Assembly (NCBI RefSeq): GCF_032854445.1
Contig: NC_088300.1
Coordinates: forward strand, 27,387,608-27,451,607
Reading direction: 5' to 3'
From: Liolophura sinensis
Lineage: Eukaryota; Mollusca; Polyplacophora; Chitonida; Chitonidae
Length of the DNA stretch: 64,000 bases
How positions within the stretch are numbered: position 1 is the stretch's first letter; every line of letters begins with the position of its first letter. The notes below the pieces were generated by a model. The model worked only from the letters and a program-made list of their open reading frames with translations, was not told where the DNA came from and ran no database searches. A program made the position numbers and the translations under genes. Shown piece after piece: positions 1-13,400 of this stretch.

Positions 1-1239
1 TCGTTTTAGCCAAAATATTCGTAAAATCTAACAGGAATATTCAGTTTCTTTTCCCTAACATGGTTGGACCATTTAATGAACAACATACTTGTATCTTTAC
101 TTTTCCAAAAGGCTGGTAAAGAAATGTAATATTCTATATATGTTATAATTTCATATTTTGTACTTAAGCTATGCATGTACTAGTATCATCATGTCTGACA
201 ATGTGTAAAAGATGTTATCTTAATACTCAACCTGGTAGCTGATACTCTGGTTGACTGATTCTTATTCACAAGCTGAACGTTGATCGAGACTGATAGCGTA
301 CACAGCACACAACGTGGTGAGAGCACGATATCGTACCCAGAAGACGCTTCAGTCCCGGAGGGTAATTCTTTTTCTGTGTGTCATACTGTGCAAAGTATCA
401 CACCTATAGACATGTTGTTGTTAAGTTCTTATTTATGTACATGTTGATTAGGCAAAGTGATAAAATATTCATTTTTTTGCATACTTGAATTCATGTTTCA
501 TCTATTGTGTATAGTGTAAGTGTTAGCACTTGAAGGCCTATCAGATAGATGTATTATATTGTACATCCAAATCCACAACTTGATGCTGTTATTTATACGT
601 GTATGTAGTGGTGAAAACATGTTTGGGAACTGAATTCACAATATTGGGCTTATGTATAGGGCCTATTTATGCATTCATTAATGACCAGCTTTAGAATTTA
701 AAGGGAAATGACTCCGTCTTGGAGACTTCGTGTATGGTGTGCAGCCATTTAAAATTCGCAGTAGAGAATCGAAATTGCTGTTGGTGATGTTTATTTACTG
801 TGGGTTAAATTATCAGATTTGGGAAATGGCATAGCAGGCTGATTGGCTTTGGTACATCCCATGTTTTCCTGTGAGTGGAATTCAGGATGTTAAGTGCGAT
901 GTGTTCTCTGTTTTTTGTCTCTAAATTGTTCCCTCTTCTGTTACATGATGGGCCAAGTTGTCTGTACTGTATTTCGCCTAAAGTTTGGTCTGTAAAAAGG
1001 CTCTTTCGGAAGGACATGGCGGCTTTAACGTTATGCTTTGATGGCAATGCCTTCTTGTACCTAATTTTTCTATTAAGGAATTTAATCAAACTTAAGTTTA
1101 CCTCTAAGAAGAAATCACTCAGAATCAAGCAGAATGTGTCATGTGAAAAATGATCATTTTCAGGTGAAATGTACACATGTAGTACCTGTAACACTATTCT
1201 GCCTGTGCTCTTACAATTTGTGACTTTGTGTGTTTTCAG
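1..1239. other. Upstream region of LNX, possible untranslated first exon
   Basis: No coding exon is recognised here. A possible 5' untranslated exon ends at about 361, where GGAGG is followed by the donor-like GTAATT. An acceptor-like TGTTTTCAG lies at 1231-1239, so the exon carrying the LNX start codon may begin at 1240. This is inference from splice-site form only. No TATA box or other core promoter stands out. Short open frames on both strands (for example 805-1194) overlap each other and have no recognisable protein signature. Confidence 0.3.
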
Positions 1240-1416
1240 ATACCCCTGATGTAGCTGAGGACTTGACGGTAATAGTAACGATGGGCTAGACGATGACCAT
1301 GCTCTTCTACTCTACTAACAGAGGTGTACATATTGCTTCTTTGAGCTTGACTGGTCTGAATGGCTGTGGTGTGAGTTGCTCCCCCTAGCTATCTTTACCT
1401 CCCCTCCTGCCACCAC

Positions 1417-4400
1417 ATGATGGCACTACAAGCAAGAATGTCCATGAGGCGGCGGATCCGGCGGGAAGCGATCTGCGCAGCCTGTGGACAGTTCCACGAG
1501 CCGGGTGGCACCCACCTGTATGATTACCACACGGCCGTGGACGAGGACCTGATGTGTCAGATCTGTCTACAACCCCTGGTCAACCCCATAGACACCAAGT
1601 GTGGGCACACCTTCTGCTCCCGCTGCCTGCGCAACTACCTCAAGGTGCAGCCAATGTGTACCATCGATAAGTCTGTGATCAACCTGAAGGACTGCCAACA
1701 GTCTAGTATACTCGTCAGAAGGTGAGTGGTCATGTTTTTTTATCAGCTAAAAATAATTTCTGATCGCAGAAGTTGTGATTAGGAAAAGCACCACACATTT
1801 GAACACAGTTGAATGCTTAAGTCTAATGATATGATCTGAATTTAAGAAACTAAAGAAAAATTCTTCCTGTTTCCAGGTTGGTGTTGAGGCACAAGGCATG
1901 CAACAATTAATGAGGTGTCACTTCTATTTGGGGCGAATCTTCTCAGACTGTTTCATAACTTTTTACATGCTCATCCATAATCAAGAAATAGCTTCGCAGT
2001 GAAGCCTACATGAACATTGCGATGCTGTTTAGAGTTGTAATTCTGAACAAGTGCAAATTTACAATAGCGTCAACATTCCAAAAAAAAGCCCCACAAAAAT
2101 TGTTAAATGTCAAAAATTTTACCGACCAAGAGACAGACACACTGATTGACAGAGGGGGATGTATAGAACTGCTTGTTGCAGAGAATAAGACTATTGCATG
2201 AATACTCTACACATGTGTTACACTTTGAGATCTCATTAAATACCACATCTATATGGCTGTTACACCCTATTGCATGAATACTCTACACATGTGTTACACT
2301 TTGAGATCTCATTAAATACCACATCTATATGGCTGTTACACCCTATTGCATGAATACTCTACACATGTGTTACACTTTGAGATCTCATTAAATACCACAT
2401 CTATATGGCTGTTACACCCTATTGCATGAATACTCTACACATGTGTTACACTTTGAGATCTCATTAAATACCACATCTATATGGCTGTTACACCCTATTG
2501 CATGAATACTCTACACATGTGTTACACTTTGAGATCTCATTAAATACCACATCTATATGACTGTTACACCATTGGCCCAAAAGCAGAGGATCTGTGTCTT
2601 ACATTTGTCTAGCTGAAACCCCATTCATGATTATACATTCATAACCATGATTATTCTGAAAGGCATCTTACCTGAATGGCATAAGAGAAAGTGAAAACAT
2701 CCTCAGTTATATGTCTATGTTTACAGTGAAATCTTTAAAGGCAAATAAAGGCTGTAATGTATTACTTTTGATAGTGAAACTTACATTTTTTCATGGAATC
2801 ATCCTACCTTCCAAACAAACTTGAAGATTAACAGATCTCTTGGAATGCGGCACATTGAATAACTTAGTCATGGACGTAATTTTATGTTGAATAGAGTAGG
2901 TGTACATTAACAGAATGTAGTGTTGATATACATGGGCCTGTTTCTTGATGGAAGACAACATTGTACAGGCTATTAATATGATTGATGGAGTGCAAAGGGT
3001 ATGTTTTATTTCCTAGTTTGAGACAATCTTTGGTGTAAAGCAGGTTCCAAATATTTGAATTAAGCGGGAAAAGAAAAGTATTTCATATTTTTCTTATTGT
3101 TTCATATTCCTTCATTTGTAAGAAGTTAATCCAGTATCAGGTAACATGTACATTGGGTAGTATAAAATCTGATATGTTTTTGTGATTTTCTTGGTGTGAT
3201 GATGTGATCCACATAGATGGATGTATCACATGTATGCATTGCATTCACTTTTTCTACATGTTCCTCATGTAAAGAATGAACAGCACTTGCCATGGATCAG
3301 CCAACAAATCGAGGGGAGACAACTCTTACTGTACAAGTTGAATTACCTGTGGATCTCAGACATGCCATGTTGTAATGTATGAACATAAATGTCCAGGGCT
3401 AAAAAAAAAACAAACCTGTGGATCTATGTTCAGCATGGTTTATAGTTAGCCTTTTGTGAAAAAAAAATGAGGCATGAGAATTCAGATTTAAAGTACACTT
3501 TTTCTTACTAGTGGAAGATGACCAACACATGGTATTGACATTCAGATCAATGGAGTGGAATTGATATTGAAGTTTATGTAGTAGGTAACATCTGTGATGA
3601 AAAATGAGCATTCCATCTGCAGCTGACTCGTATTTTGATTGGATTTGTTCTGTCAAGACTCTTTTTATTTCAGTTCACATCTACTACATGTACATGTATA
3701 TTTATGCCATTAGACATTTCACACACACTGAATAAATAAGACAATATGCAGATCCATTAATTTGTTTTCATGAGCAAGTTGATTATTTGCGAGTAATGAA
3801 ATTTAGTTTTGAAACGGTATATTTATTTATTTGATTGGTGTTTTACGACATACTCACTTGAGTATGCCAGCAATGAAGTGGGAGGATACCATGCAGTGCC
3901 CGTGCTGAAACTGACGACCATCCACAAATTCCTTTAAGACCTTTCCACTTACCACTGGCAACTTGAGCTCACAGCGGCTTTATTGGTGAGAGACTCCTGG
4001 CTCATTGCGCTGTGTTAGCATACTGGTTACAGAGGCTCCCAGGTTTTGAAATGAAGTTTTGCTCAGAACACTCAACAAACTTGGCACACCATGAATGGAA
4101 GAACTTTAATAAACACATGCACATGCTTTAGATTAAAGTTATCCTGCTGACATTTTGTTCACTAGCTTAAAAGCTGTATGCTGAGTGACATTAAAACAAT
4201 CAATGAGTGAATCAATCTCAGTCAAGCTCTTGCTCTGTCACAGTAAACAGGTGTTAACCGCTTTGCCCCCAAATTGCCAGGATGGATGTTTGAATAAATC
4301 TGGTATATTGATTACTGCAGTGTCTGCAGCTCATTTTTCCAATCAGGCTAGTATTTATAATGTGTAAAATCTCCTGGGAGTGCTGAGTACATTTTGTGTA

Positions 4401-7400
4401 ATTACTGGAGAGTGGGTTTGGTGCTGTTAGCATAAGGGCACAGGCCTCCTTGGGGTGATGGTGTATGGACCCTGGAGGGTGACGGTCTGTGGTACCTAGT
4501 CTCATCAGTGCACTAGCAAGTCGTGTTGCTGGATATTGCTCTGACACTCACATTCTAGGTCGGGTGCGGGTAGGCCATTATATTTGCTGCTCATCAGAAG
4601 TTTTTAGGCTGATACGAGGATGCAAAGTAATTAGGATATGTTGTGGAACATAATTACAGTGTTGTAGGTGTGTAGGGTTGCATGTCTATAAAATATGATG
4701 TGGACAGGGTTTAGTTTTGACATGTGGTCAGCGCAGTGCCTGAAGGAGTTATACACCCCCTGTGATTTGCATGCTTCTATCTACATCGAAGCAGTAGGTC
4801 CACTTTTATGTTGGACACTGGCATGTACATGCATTTTAGTTTCCTTTAATTAATGGGTACTTTTTAGTTAGTGGACAAGTGCGGACCAGCTAACTTTATA
4901 GTACATACTTTTTACCATAAGCTGGAAGTTGGACTCAAACTGCACTAAAACATCTCAAGTCATGCTTTATAGGGCTTCAAATGTTTGGTATTAAGTGAAG
5001 GGAGGGGGTGGGGTGGGGGGGGGGGCGGCACTGGTACTTTTTGATTCCTATTTGGACTCCTTGGAATATGCGATGAAAAAGAAAACATGATATTTTCCAG
5101 GACCCAAAGTTAGGAGCATTTGGCCCCTAAATTGCCTTATTTTTTGAAGCCTTCTTTTAGTGTTTGACACGTATGGTTTATACGTACCTAAAATTGAACC
5201 AAACCTTCTAAAATGATTGTGTTGAAACATTTCACATAAAACATATCAAGTTTCTAGTAAAACGTTCAAAGCAGTTTCTGAAGAAAGATATTTTTATATC
5301 ATAAATAACTATTTGTAACTAAATATTTTGCAAACATGTATTGCAAAAGATGGTGGAAAAAGTTATATAATGTTATATCACTTGCATGTGGCCTCTAAAA
5401 CAGCAACTGATGTAGATCTGTTAGGTTTGTTGGGATGTATTTTTGCTTTGAGCAAAAATTTACTTCAAAAGCTTAACATAGATGTCTTTGGGACTACTTA
5501 AGTGGAGATAACTTTTTTGATTATGTCTGTTCAGTGTGACAGGTGCTGGTGTCGATCTGATACGGGCCTGTACAGTAAAATGCCTGACTGCCTCCATGGA
5601 CAGCCAATAGGCTCTCTGTCGATAAGAGTACAAAAGCGTAGTAGGATATGGTGGTGTGTTTTGGCCAGTGTGGAGTGTAGAGCAGAGTTCATGTTACAAA
5701 TGTGAGGCGAGCACGTCAACCCCTGCCGCTCTGCTGATTTAGTACACTACATTTGAGGACTGTGATTAAGTCCAACTTGGGTTTCCTGTATGCTGAGTCT
5801 GCAAGTAGCCCATACCTGTTAGTGTAAGGTTATTGATTAGAGGTGGGCGTGAGGCGAGCATTGAGGACAGACACTGGCTTTACCTGGCAGTGACAAGCTC
5901 AGGTGAGACCGTTGTGATTGGAACTGCCAAACTCTTAATTGTGTATTGACTCCCAGTAGTCTTGTTACGAGCCAGCAGAAAAACACACCTGGACTGCAGA
6001 GCCACACACAGTATAAATACTGTTAGCCACTATCCCCCAGCAACTGTGAAGGGAGAGGTTAATCACTGATGCTGAGGAACAAAAACTCTCTGTCTGATTA
6101 CAGGTGTGACAGATTACGGATGCTGTGTATTGACTTGCAGTGTAATGCATCTGACAGATTATAAATGGTGGTAAAATAATTATGAGCATGCACAAGGCAA
6201 GCATCATTATTGTCATAGAATAAGAAGACTGCTGCTGCAGTCTGTCGTAAACTCGGAGGTGGTTTGGCTGTTGTGTAATTGGCACACGGGAATCATCATA
6301 GGAATATGGACGAGATGGAATTACTTTAATTATCCAGCAGAGCCTGGCTACGGGATTACCAGAGAGTTTAACTGACGGCTGAGAAACAACTTCAGGTACA
6401 ATGGATGGCTGTATGTGTATTGTGTTCCTTGATGAGTGGGATTGACTCTGGGGAAAGACTGGCAAGATTATAGAATGAAATGATGGGCCATAGGCTTTAT
6501 ACATTTTGTGTAGGGGAGAACTTACTAGATGTATGTGATAAACATATTTGTTAGTCTTGATCATGAAAAAGATTTTGTGTGGCACCCAGAAATACATATA
6601 TGCATGATAAAATATGTGAACAGTGTGAAGTCTGGCCAAGCCTACAAGACGAGCATGTGGAGAAAGCATTGTGTCTGTTTGGGAGAGAAACGAATGACTT
6701 TCTGTTAGACTAATTAAGGACTGATGTGAAGAGAGGTCCTAGTTAGTGGCTATCCCAGCCAGCAGTTATTTACCTCTGCTGGAGTTAGGCACTAGACCCT
6801 CTCCCCCCAATGGTACCTGTTATGATATTGACAATCTGAATCAGCTGATGTGTAATCCAATCTCTCTCTGCACGTGAACATGAATCGACATGATGGTGAA
6901 ATAATGGCCACTTAAATATGTCAATACTAACATGACTCTATTGATTGATCGAGGTCTGCTCTGGGCCATGCCGCCAGTCAGAAGTGGGGGTATGGGAACT
7001 CCGGTGCGGCAACTAGAGGAACCGCTGTGTTTGTTTGACTGACAAAGCCCATTGCATGATTGTGCCTTTGAAATGTTTTGTGGTGGAGTTGAATCAGCTA
7101 GCTACCCATGAGAATGAAGCTGTGTGGTGTACAGTTCAACAAACTATTCACCTAGGTGGAGTGCTGTGTTATTGGTAATCAAGCCAGTAGGTCTTGTTAG
7201 TTCAGCTGGCTGACTGGTCAAACTTTGTTATTACCTGTATCAGACACTGGTATGAGTTCACGCATCACTTGCGATAAGATAGCTGTCTGGTTTATCTACA
7301 TGTAATTGTCCTGGCTGGCTGCTGAGGAATAAGCCATTGTACCTGATGTTCACAAAAACTGACTGCCATCACTCATGGAGTGTTGCGAACTGTATATGCA

Positions 7401-10400
7401 CTTTATTGAAAGTTGGCTTACCTTCATAACCTGGATGTTTAGGTTTTGCCTGGAGCGATGAGATTGCAGAAATCAGATTTCCGATGGAATTTGAATGTAT
7501 GTTGATATATGGTTCCTTTGTCCCAAGAGACATTCAAAAGGGCTGAAAGCCACAAACTTGCTTGCATTGGAGAGTCCGGCAGTTTGTTCTGACATTTTCC
7601 TCACATGACATGCTGCACAGACAAACAGGCTAACTGATAGCCCTGTGCACTATAAAGGCAGCGGTGAATAAACTCTTTGGATATAAGGGGGATATAAAAC
7701 TAGTAATGGTAGATGGCTTTGTTGTTTCCTGATTACAAAACTCAGCAAACAGAACAGAAACCAGTTAAGAAAACATGTTTAAAACATTGAAAATGAAAGG
7801 TAAGCATGTGATCAGTGGCACAGTTGACAATTTGACATCTCACCAGTAAACAGTAGACTGTGTGACAGGGAGGATTTGAAGTCAGAAAACCAGTGAAATG
7901 TGTGAAGTCAGGCAACAGTGTGACTTCTTTTCAGGGGACAGTTGATTGTGTGACATTGGTTGAATTGTACAATGGATTTTGTGACATCTGATCTGGGAAG
8001 ATTGTGACGTATGATCAGGGGAACAGTGTATGATGTGGCACCATATCTGACAGTCAGTAACATTGTATGGTTTTAGAGTATGATCCGTTGAGTATGCGAC
8101 ACAGACTTGTACATAGATGTGGAACCAACAATGTCGGACGAGAGCCATCAGGGAGGACTTGGATGGCCTTTGTAAATTGAATTTGAGTAAATGTCTTCAG
8201 GAAAGTCTTGAGGGTAAATTCTGCCCATTTTATTCCTGTGTCAGACTGATTATGTGAGGAATAAAATACACTTTTGAAATTGGATGATATTGAACAAAAA
8301 AAAAATTGAAAGAAAACCCCCATTCTTTTTTGGAATGTAAAGTGTTGTCTAAAAATGGCTTTATATACAAGGTAAAGTTGTCAAGTACGTGTACCGGCAC
8401 TTTTGGCATTGTTGCGTAACTACATCGCCAGAGGGAGAAAAACACAAGAATGCTCATGTTAATTTCATGATCGGCATGAATACAGGATGCACTGGTAATG
8501 TGATACTGCTGTGGTCGGTGTATATCAGTGCAAATTCATTGTAAGTCTTTGAAATCACCGCAGGATTGAGGACAGTTAAAATGTCAGCTCTGATGAGTTA
8601 CTATGACTACGAGCACTCTTCACTTCTGCTTCTATCTCCATTACAGTAAGTATACTATCAAACATGCACAGTTTGGGATTTTCACTGATTTCCTCAAATA
8701 CACACCCAGGGTTCCCCTTGTCCTTGACACACATGAAAGTGTTTGAATCTTCTTGAAAGGATTTTCAAGATCTTAAAAGTTCTTGGAAAAAAATTTTTTT
8801 TTTAATTACATGTATATACTTGTATTGTATTTTTGAAATAAACACATGGCTAAGCTACCAAAATGGTATCTGTTAATCGCCACATGAAGGCTCAAACGGA
8901 GAACTGAACAGCCCTTAAAAGTATTTAAAACCTGATAAAGAAGATTTAAGGTCCTTGAAAGTAATTTAGAATATTGTTTGTCATGGGGGAGAACCTTGAA
9001 CACAGAAAACTTGCATAATGCACGTGTACTTGTTACTTCAAGTGTTTAGATTTTGGCATGGTTGTGTTGTGACAAGTTAATATTACATGTGTTATTACTT
9101 TTGCCTAGGTTGGTACTGTGTTGATGAAATATACTGGCTGTTTAAAAGTCAGATGAATTGATTAGTTTCTGACATGCCCCTAGGATTCTGGCTGTAAACC
9201 TGTTCTTATCTTTCACAACTGACAAGTTAATTTATTTTTTACAGTATGTGCACACAAATCAAGTTACGTAATATCTTCTGAACAGACCTGTCGTTATATT
9301 TAAAATGCTCCAGGCATGTACATGTACATATATGCTTACAAGAACACTAGTATAAAATGCACGTACTTGTGGAAGTCAACAGGAACATTTTTCCACTGTC
9401 TAGCTGTTTGTTTTAAGGATAAATTGTAGGTTGTACAGTGCATGTACATATTAATTAGCCTATTGATGCGTAGATTAATGGCTGCTTGCCCATTAATTTG
9501 GTTGATTGCCTAATAACGTGGATGGCAGTGATGCTCAGTAAAATGTGTACAAACCAAAGTATAGGGAATATTTTTCTGAAGATTTCAGTTAAGGTAGGAA
9601 AGATATGAATTTATTTCCATGCTTTTATTTTATACATGGATTTAATTAACCTTGCACATGTGTTATCAGTGCATAGCATGATGCCTGACACGACATTGTT
9701 AAAAATTAACTTACAAGTGTCAGTACTGATTTAAAGATAAGGACAGTGTTAATTACTCCTTCGTTTCTCATGACCCTCTTACACATACATGTACAATTTG
9801 AGGGGAAATAAGCACTTGACCTTTCAAAAGATTTATTTGCTGAAATTATAATAATTATCAAAAGTGTTAATCATATACATATATATTGTTCTCCTATTTC
9901 ACTGTAGTAAGTGGAAAGGTCTGCCAGCAACCTGCGGATGGTCGTTTGTTTCCCCATCATAATGCTGACCGCCGTCGTATAAGTGAAATATTCTTGAGTA
10001 CTGCGTAAAACACCAATCAAATAAATAAATAAATACATATTTCACTGTATGGAGCCTAGTCTTGGCTAGCCATGGCTGTTTGTCTTTGCCCCTGATACTG
10101 TTTGGAATACATTATTCTGTGTTTTTGTTTTGCCTAAAAAATAAAAGTTATGAATGAAAGATTTTTAAAAAATGAAAACATGACCAGTAGTCTGTATACT
10201 TTAGGTAGGCCTACATTGAGTCCTTAACCTTTTCATTTTGATTCATGTGCCGATTTAGTTTGATTTTTTGAGACTAAATTACTGGTATATTGGTTGCGTT
10301 GGCTAATTCCAGTGCTTCAGAAGATGTATACATTTATTAGCCTACATGCACATGTATAAGTTAGCCCATATGACCATTTCTATAGGATTATCCAGACCAA

Positions 10401-13400
10401 TGAATATAAATATCTGTAATTTGTGCACCGATTCACCTGGCAGCACCAAGGCACACCATTGGCCAGAAATGACTTGTTTCATTAATGCAGCTTTCATGAT
10501 CTGATGTTCTGATGTACCAGATCAATTGGAAATTACCTGTCAATTTGCTAATTGAATCTTTGTATGCAAATGTAGTAATGTAAAGTTACTATATTTGTTT
10601 ATAATTTATAACATGGTCAAACTGGCTCCTGCTTGTAGCAGGAAAGGCGAACATATGTAAAAATGTAGTTCTGTGTAATGCATTGCCATGAGAGTCGATT
10701 TCTATGAAGTGCTATATTTAGAGCTTAAAAGAAATATAACTTATTGTGCACTAGCTACGACATTCTCACATAGGATTTTGTGCCGTCTTGCACTCAGGCC
10801 TTTTATTAAATTAATTTGCCCATGTTACAAAGTAGGACACCCATGGACATATTAAAAGGTTCTTTACGGACTGACCACCAAATTGAGTAAACGACTGAGT
10901 TATAGAGCTGCTTTGTAGTCCCAGCTATAAATGCATCTCCGGTGAATGTTGATTTTTAATAAAAAAAACTGGAGATTAAATTATTATCATTAATTCCTCA
11001 ACCTTGTCACATATGTAAGAGCAACTTTCATTGCAATTTATGCACATTTTTAATTTCATTTCGGAGACATTTGTTGGATTAGCCAATTTCAGGGTTTCAC
11101 AACAAGTATAATTTTATCAGTCAGCACAGAATAATACCTTCAGAATATGTTTGAATAAACAGCTTGCAAACATTCAAAAAGGTTGAAGAATTACTGTAGT
11201 CCAAGATAAATTTGTCAAAAGAATCCTGTGTGTTTTAGTTAGAAGTCTCTATAATACATGTACAATAGATCACCTGTATTCAGTAACTAGAGTCCCTCAG
11301 ACAAATACACCAAGGCTATAGGGAACAGCTTCTGACAGCATTTTTTTGTCTTTTTTTTTTGATTTGTAGAACTTATACATGTACATGTATGTCTGTTCAC
11401 ATCTTGAAATATAGATTTTACAAATGGAGGTTTGATAACAGAGGTGTGACTGGTGTGTTTGTAGTTTGACTATTTATTTCCTGTGTTCTGTGTTACAGAT
11501 TGTTGGACAAGTTACTGGTGGTTTGCCCTAATGTAGATTATTGTGAAGAGGTATTGCCTAGGTCAGAGCTCGAGGCACATCTCTTACAGAGGTAAGGCGT
11601 TTTCCACCTACTCCATCCATATATATGCATGCCATTTTTTTCTCCTTCCTCTGCTAATGCATTTTGACAATAGCATGCGATATGAAATTGTTTCAGTTGT
11701 CAGCCAAGTCTAATAGAAAATCTCCTGATTTACCTGTACTCGTCACGCTGGCTTTGAATGGCCCATTTTTCTGGATTGTTGTTTGATATTGATTTCGCTC
11801 AAGTGATATTTCAACATCAAAGCGAGACAGTAGTTGTAACACAGGATTAGGCTAACCTTCCATTACATGACAATCCTCTATCAATCCACATGCATTCTGT
11901 CTGTGTCAGAGTTGAGCATTTACAAATTACAATGTGCATATATAGGTAGTTTTATTTGCAGAATTATTCTTAAGTTTTTTTTCTGGCCATATATGGCAAA
12001 AGTTGAATTGTTACATTTTCCAAAACCATGCTTACTGGCTTCCTCACTGCCTACATGTATTGATATATACTGATAGATGAAATACCATTAACTTTAATAC
12101 CTACATGTAACAACGTGAAAAAACATATTTGTATTGAAATAAACTGATTTGGTCAAGTTCAGTTGACTGGTAAACTTTTATAATAATAGGAGCAAATATA
12201 AGCAAAATTCAGACATGGCGCTCCTTGCATTTTGGATATGTAATTTTTTTGTTATTTGTCTTGATTTATGTGTTATTTTCTCGATCATCTAATGTAATGG
12301 ACTGTTGTACAAGTGAATTGATGAGGGGGCTGACAGAAACCTCCAGTAAAATAGATAAGTTAGTAAATAAATGATAAGTCTGTGTGGTGTTGTGCTCAGG
12401 TGCCGTGGAGCTGTGACGAGGTGCATCAAGGCAGGGTTAGGTTGTACATTTCGTGGTCCAAGGAGTGCCCTGCAGAGTCACCTGTGGGAATGTCCTTACC
12501 GGGACTGTGAAGCTGGTATGTATGCACACTCAACCACCCCTTTCATCATTCAAAATTAATCCCTGGCAGTTCTGTGTATAATATGATCTGTAGATACTGC
12601 TGAACCTGGAGTCAGAATAAGGTTAATTTCAGAGTTTTTTCTCAGAATAGGAAGATTGAAAGAAAATTGTTTTTCTAATTTAGTTTTTCAAAACTGGCTA
12701 TCTTGCACAATTAAAATGAAATGCATTTGATTTCTTAATTTTGTGGTCGAGAAGCCAGCACGGTGCAATGACCCAGGAGCCTCCCACCAATGCGGTTGCT
12801 GTGAGTTGAAGCTCAGCTCATGCTGGCTTCCTCTCTGGCCATATGTGGGAAGTTCTGCCAGGAACCTGTGGATGGTCGTGGGTTTTCCCCGGGCTCTGTC
12901 CGATTTTCTGCCACCATAATGCTAGTTTTTATCATATAAGTGAAATATTCTTGATTATGGGGTAAAACACCAATCAAATAAATAAATAAATTTCTCCATT
13001 TGTATTTCATCACTCATTCTTTTGATGATATTTTCATGTTCTTCTCAGACTTTTGTATACTGACATTAACCTAGGATTTATGGACTGCATCTGAAATAAT
13101 ATCATCTCTGTAGAAACTTGTACGACACAAATATGAACATTATCTTCTGTACATAAAAAATTATCTGACATTGTGCCATCTGACATCTGTCTGCATTAAA
13201 GTGAAAGACAGCACCTGACTAATGTTTATGTCCACTGAAAGACTACCATTCAAAATATCTTAAATTGGCATTAAGTATGTTTTTTTTAGATTTTTTCAAC
13301 CCTGTAAAAGTTTGCATGAAACTGTCTTGACACAGCTTCAGCAAGTCTCCATTAACGAAGGCAAGTTGTGGACTTCGGCGATGAAGGCCAAAGTGATAAA

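Larger units (their letters stand above)
1722..11498 (+). other. LNX intron 1 (about 9.8 kb)
   Basis: The donor is AAG|GTGAGT and the acceptor is TGTTACAG. No exon of a recognisable gene is seen inside. It holds a 76-bp tandem array (2191-2570), an antisense SINE (3819-4043), a G-rich run (5000-5030), an unexplained antisense open frame (5965-6669), a degenerate repeat tract (7795-8065) and a 5'-truncated sense SINE (9906-10034). First introns of this size often hold regulatory DNA, but none can be pinned down by eye. Confidence 0.8.

Noticed and set aside
2191-2570. CRISPR-like regular repeats
   Set aside because: The units are directly adjacent with no spacers, and the sequence is eukaryotic.
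4254-4547. Minus-strand 97-codon frame in LNX intron 1
   Set aside because: Its length is within chance expectation, and there is no recognisable motif or flanking splice site.
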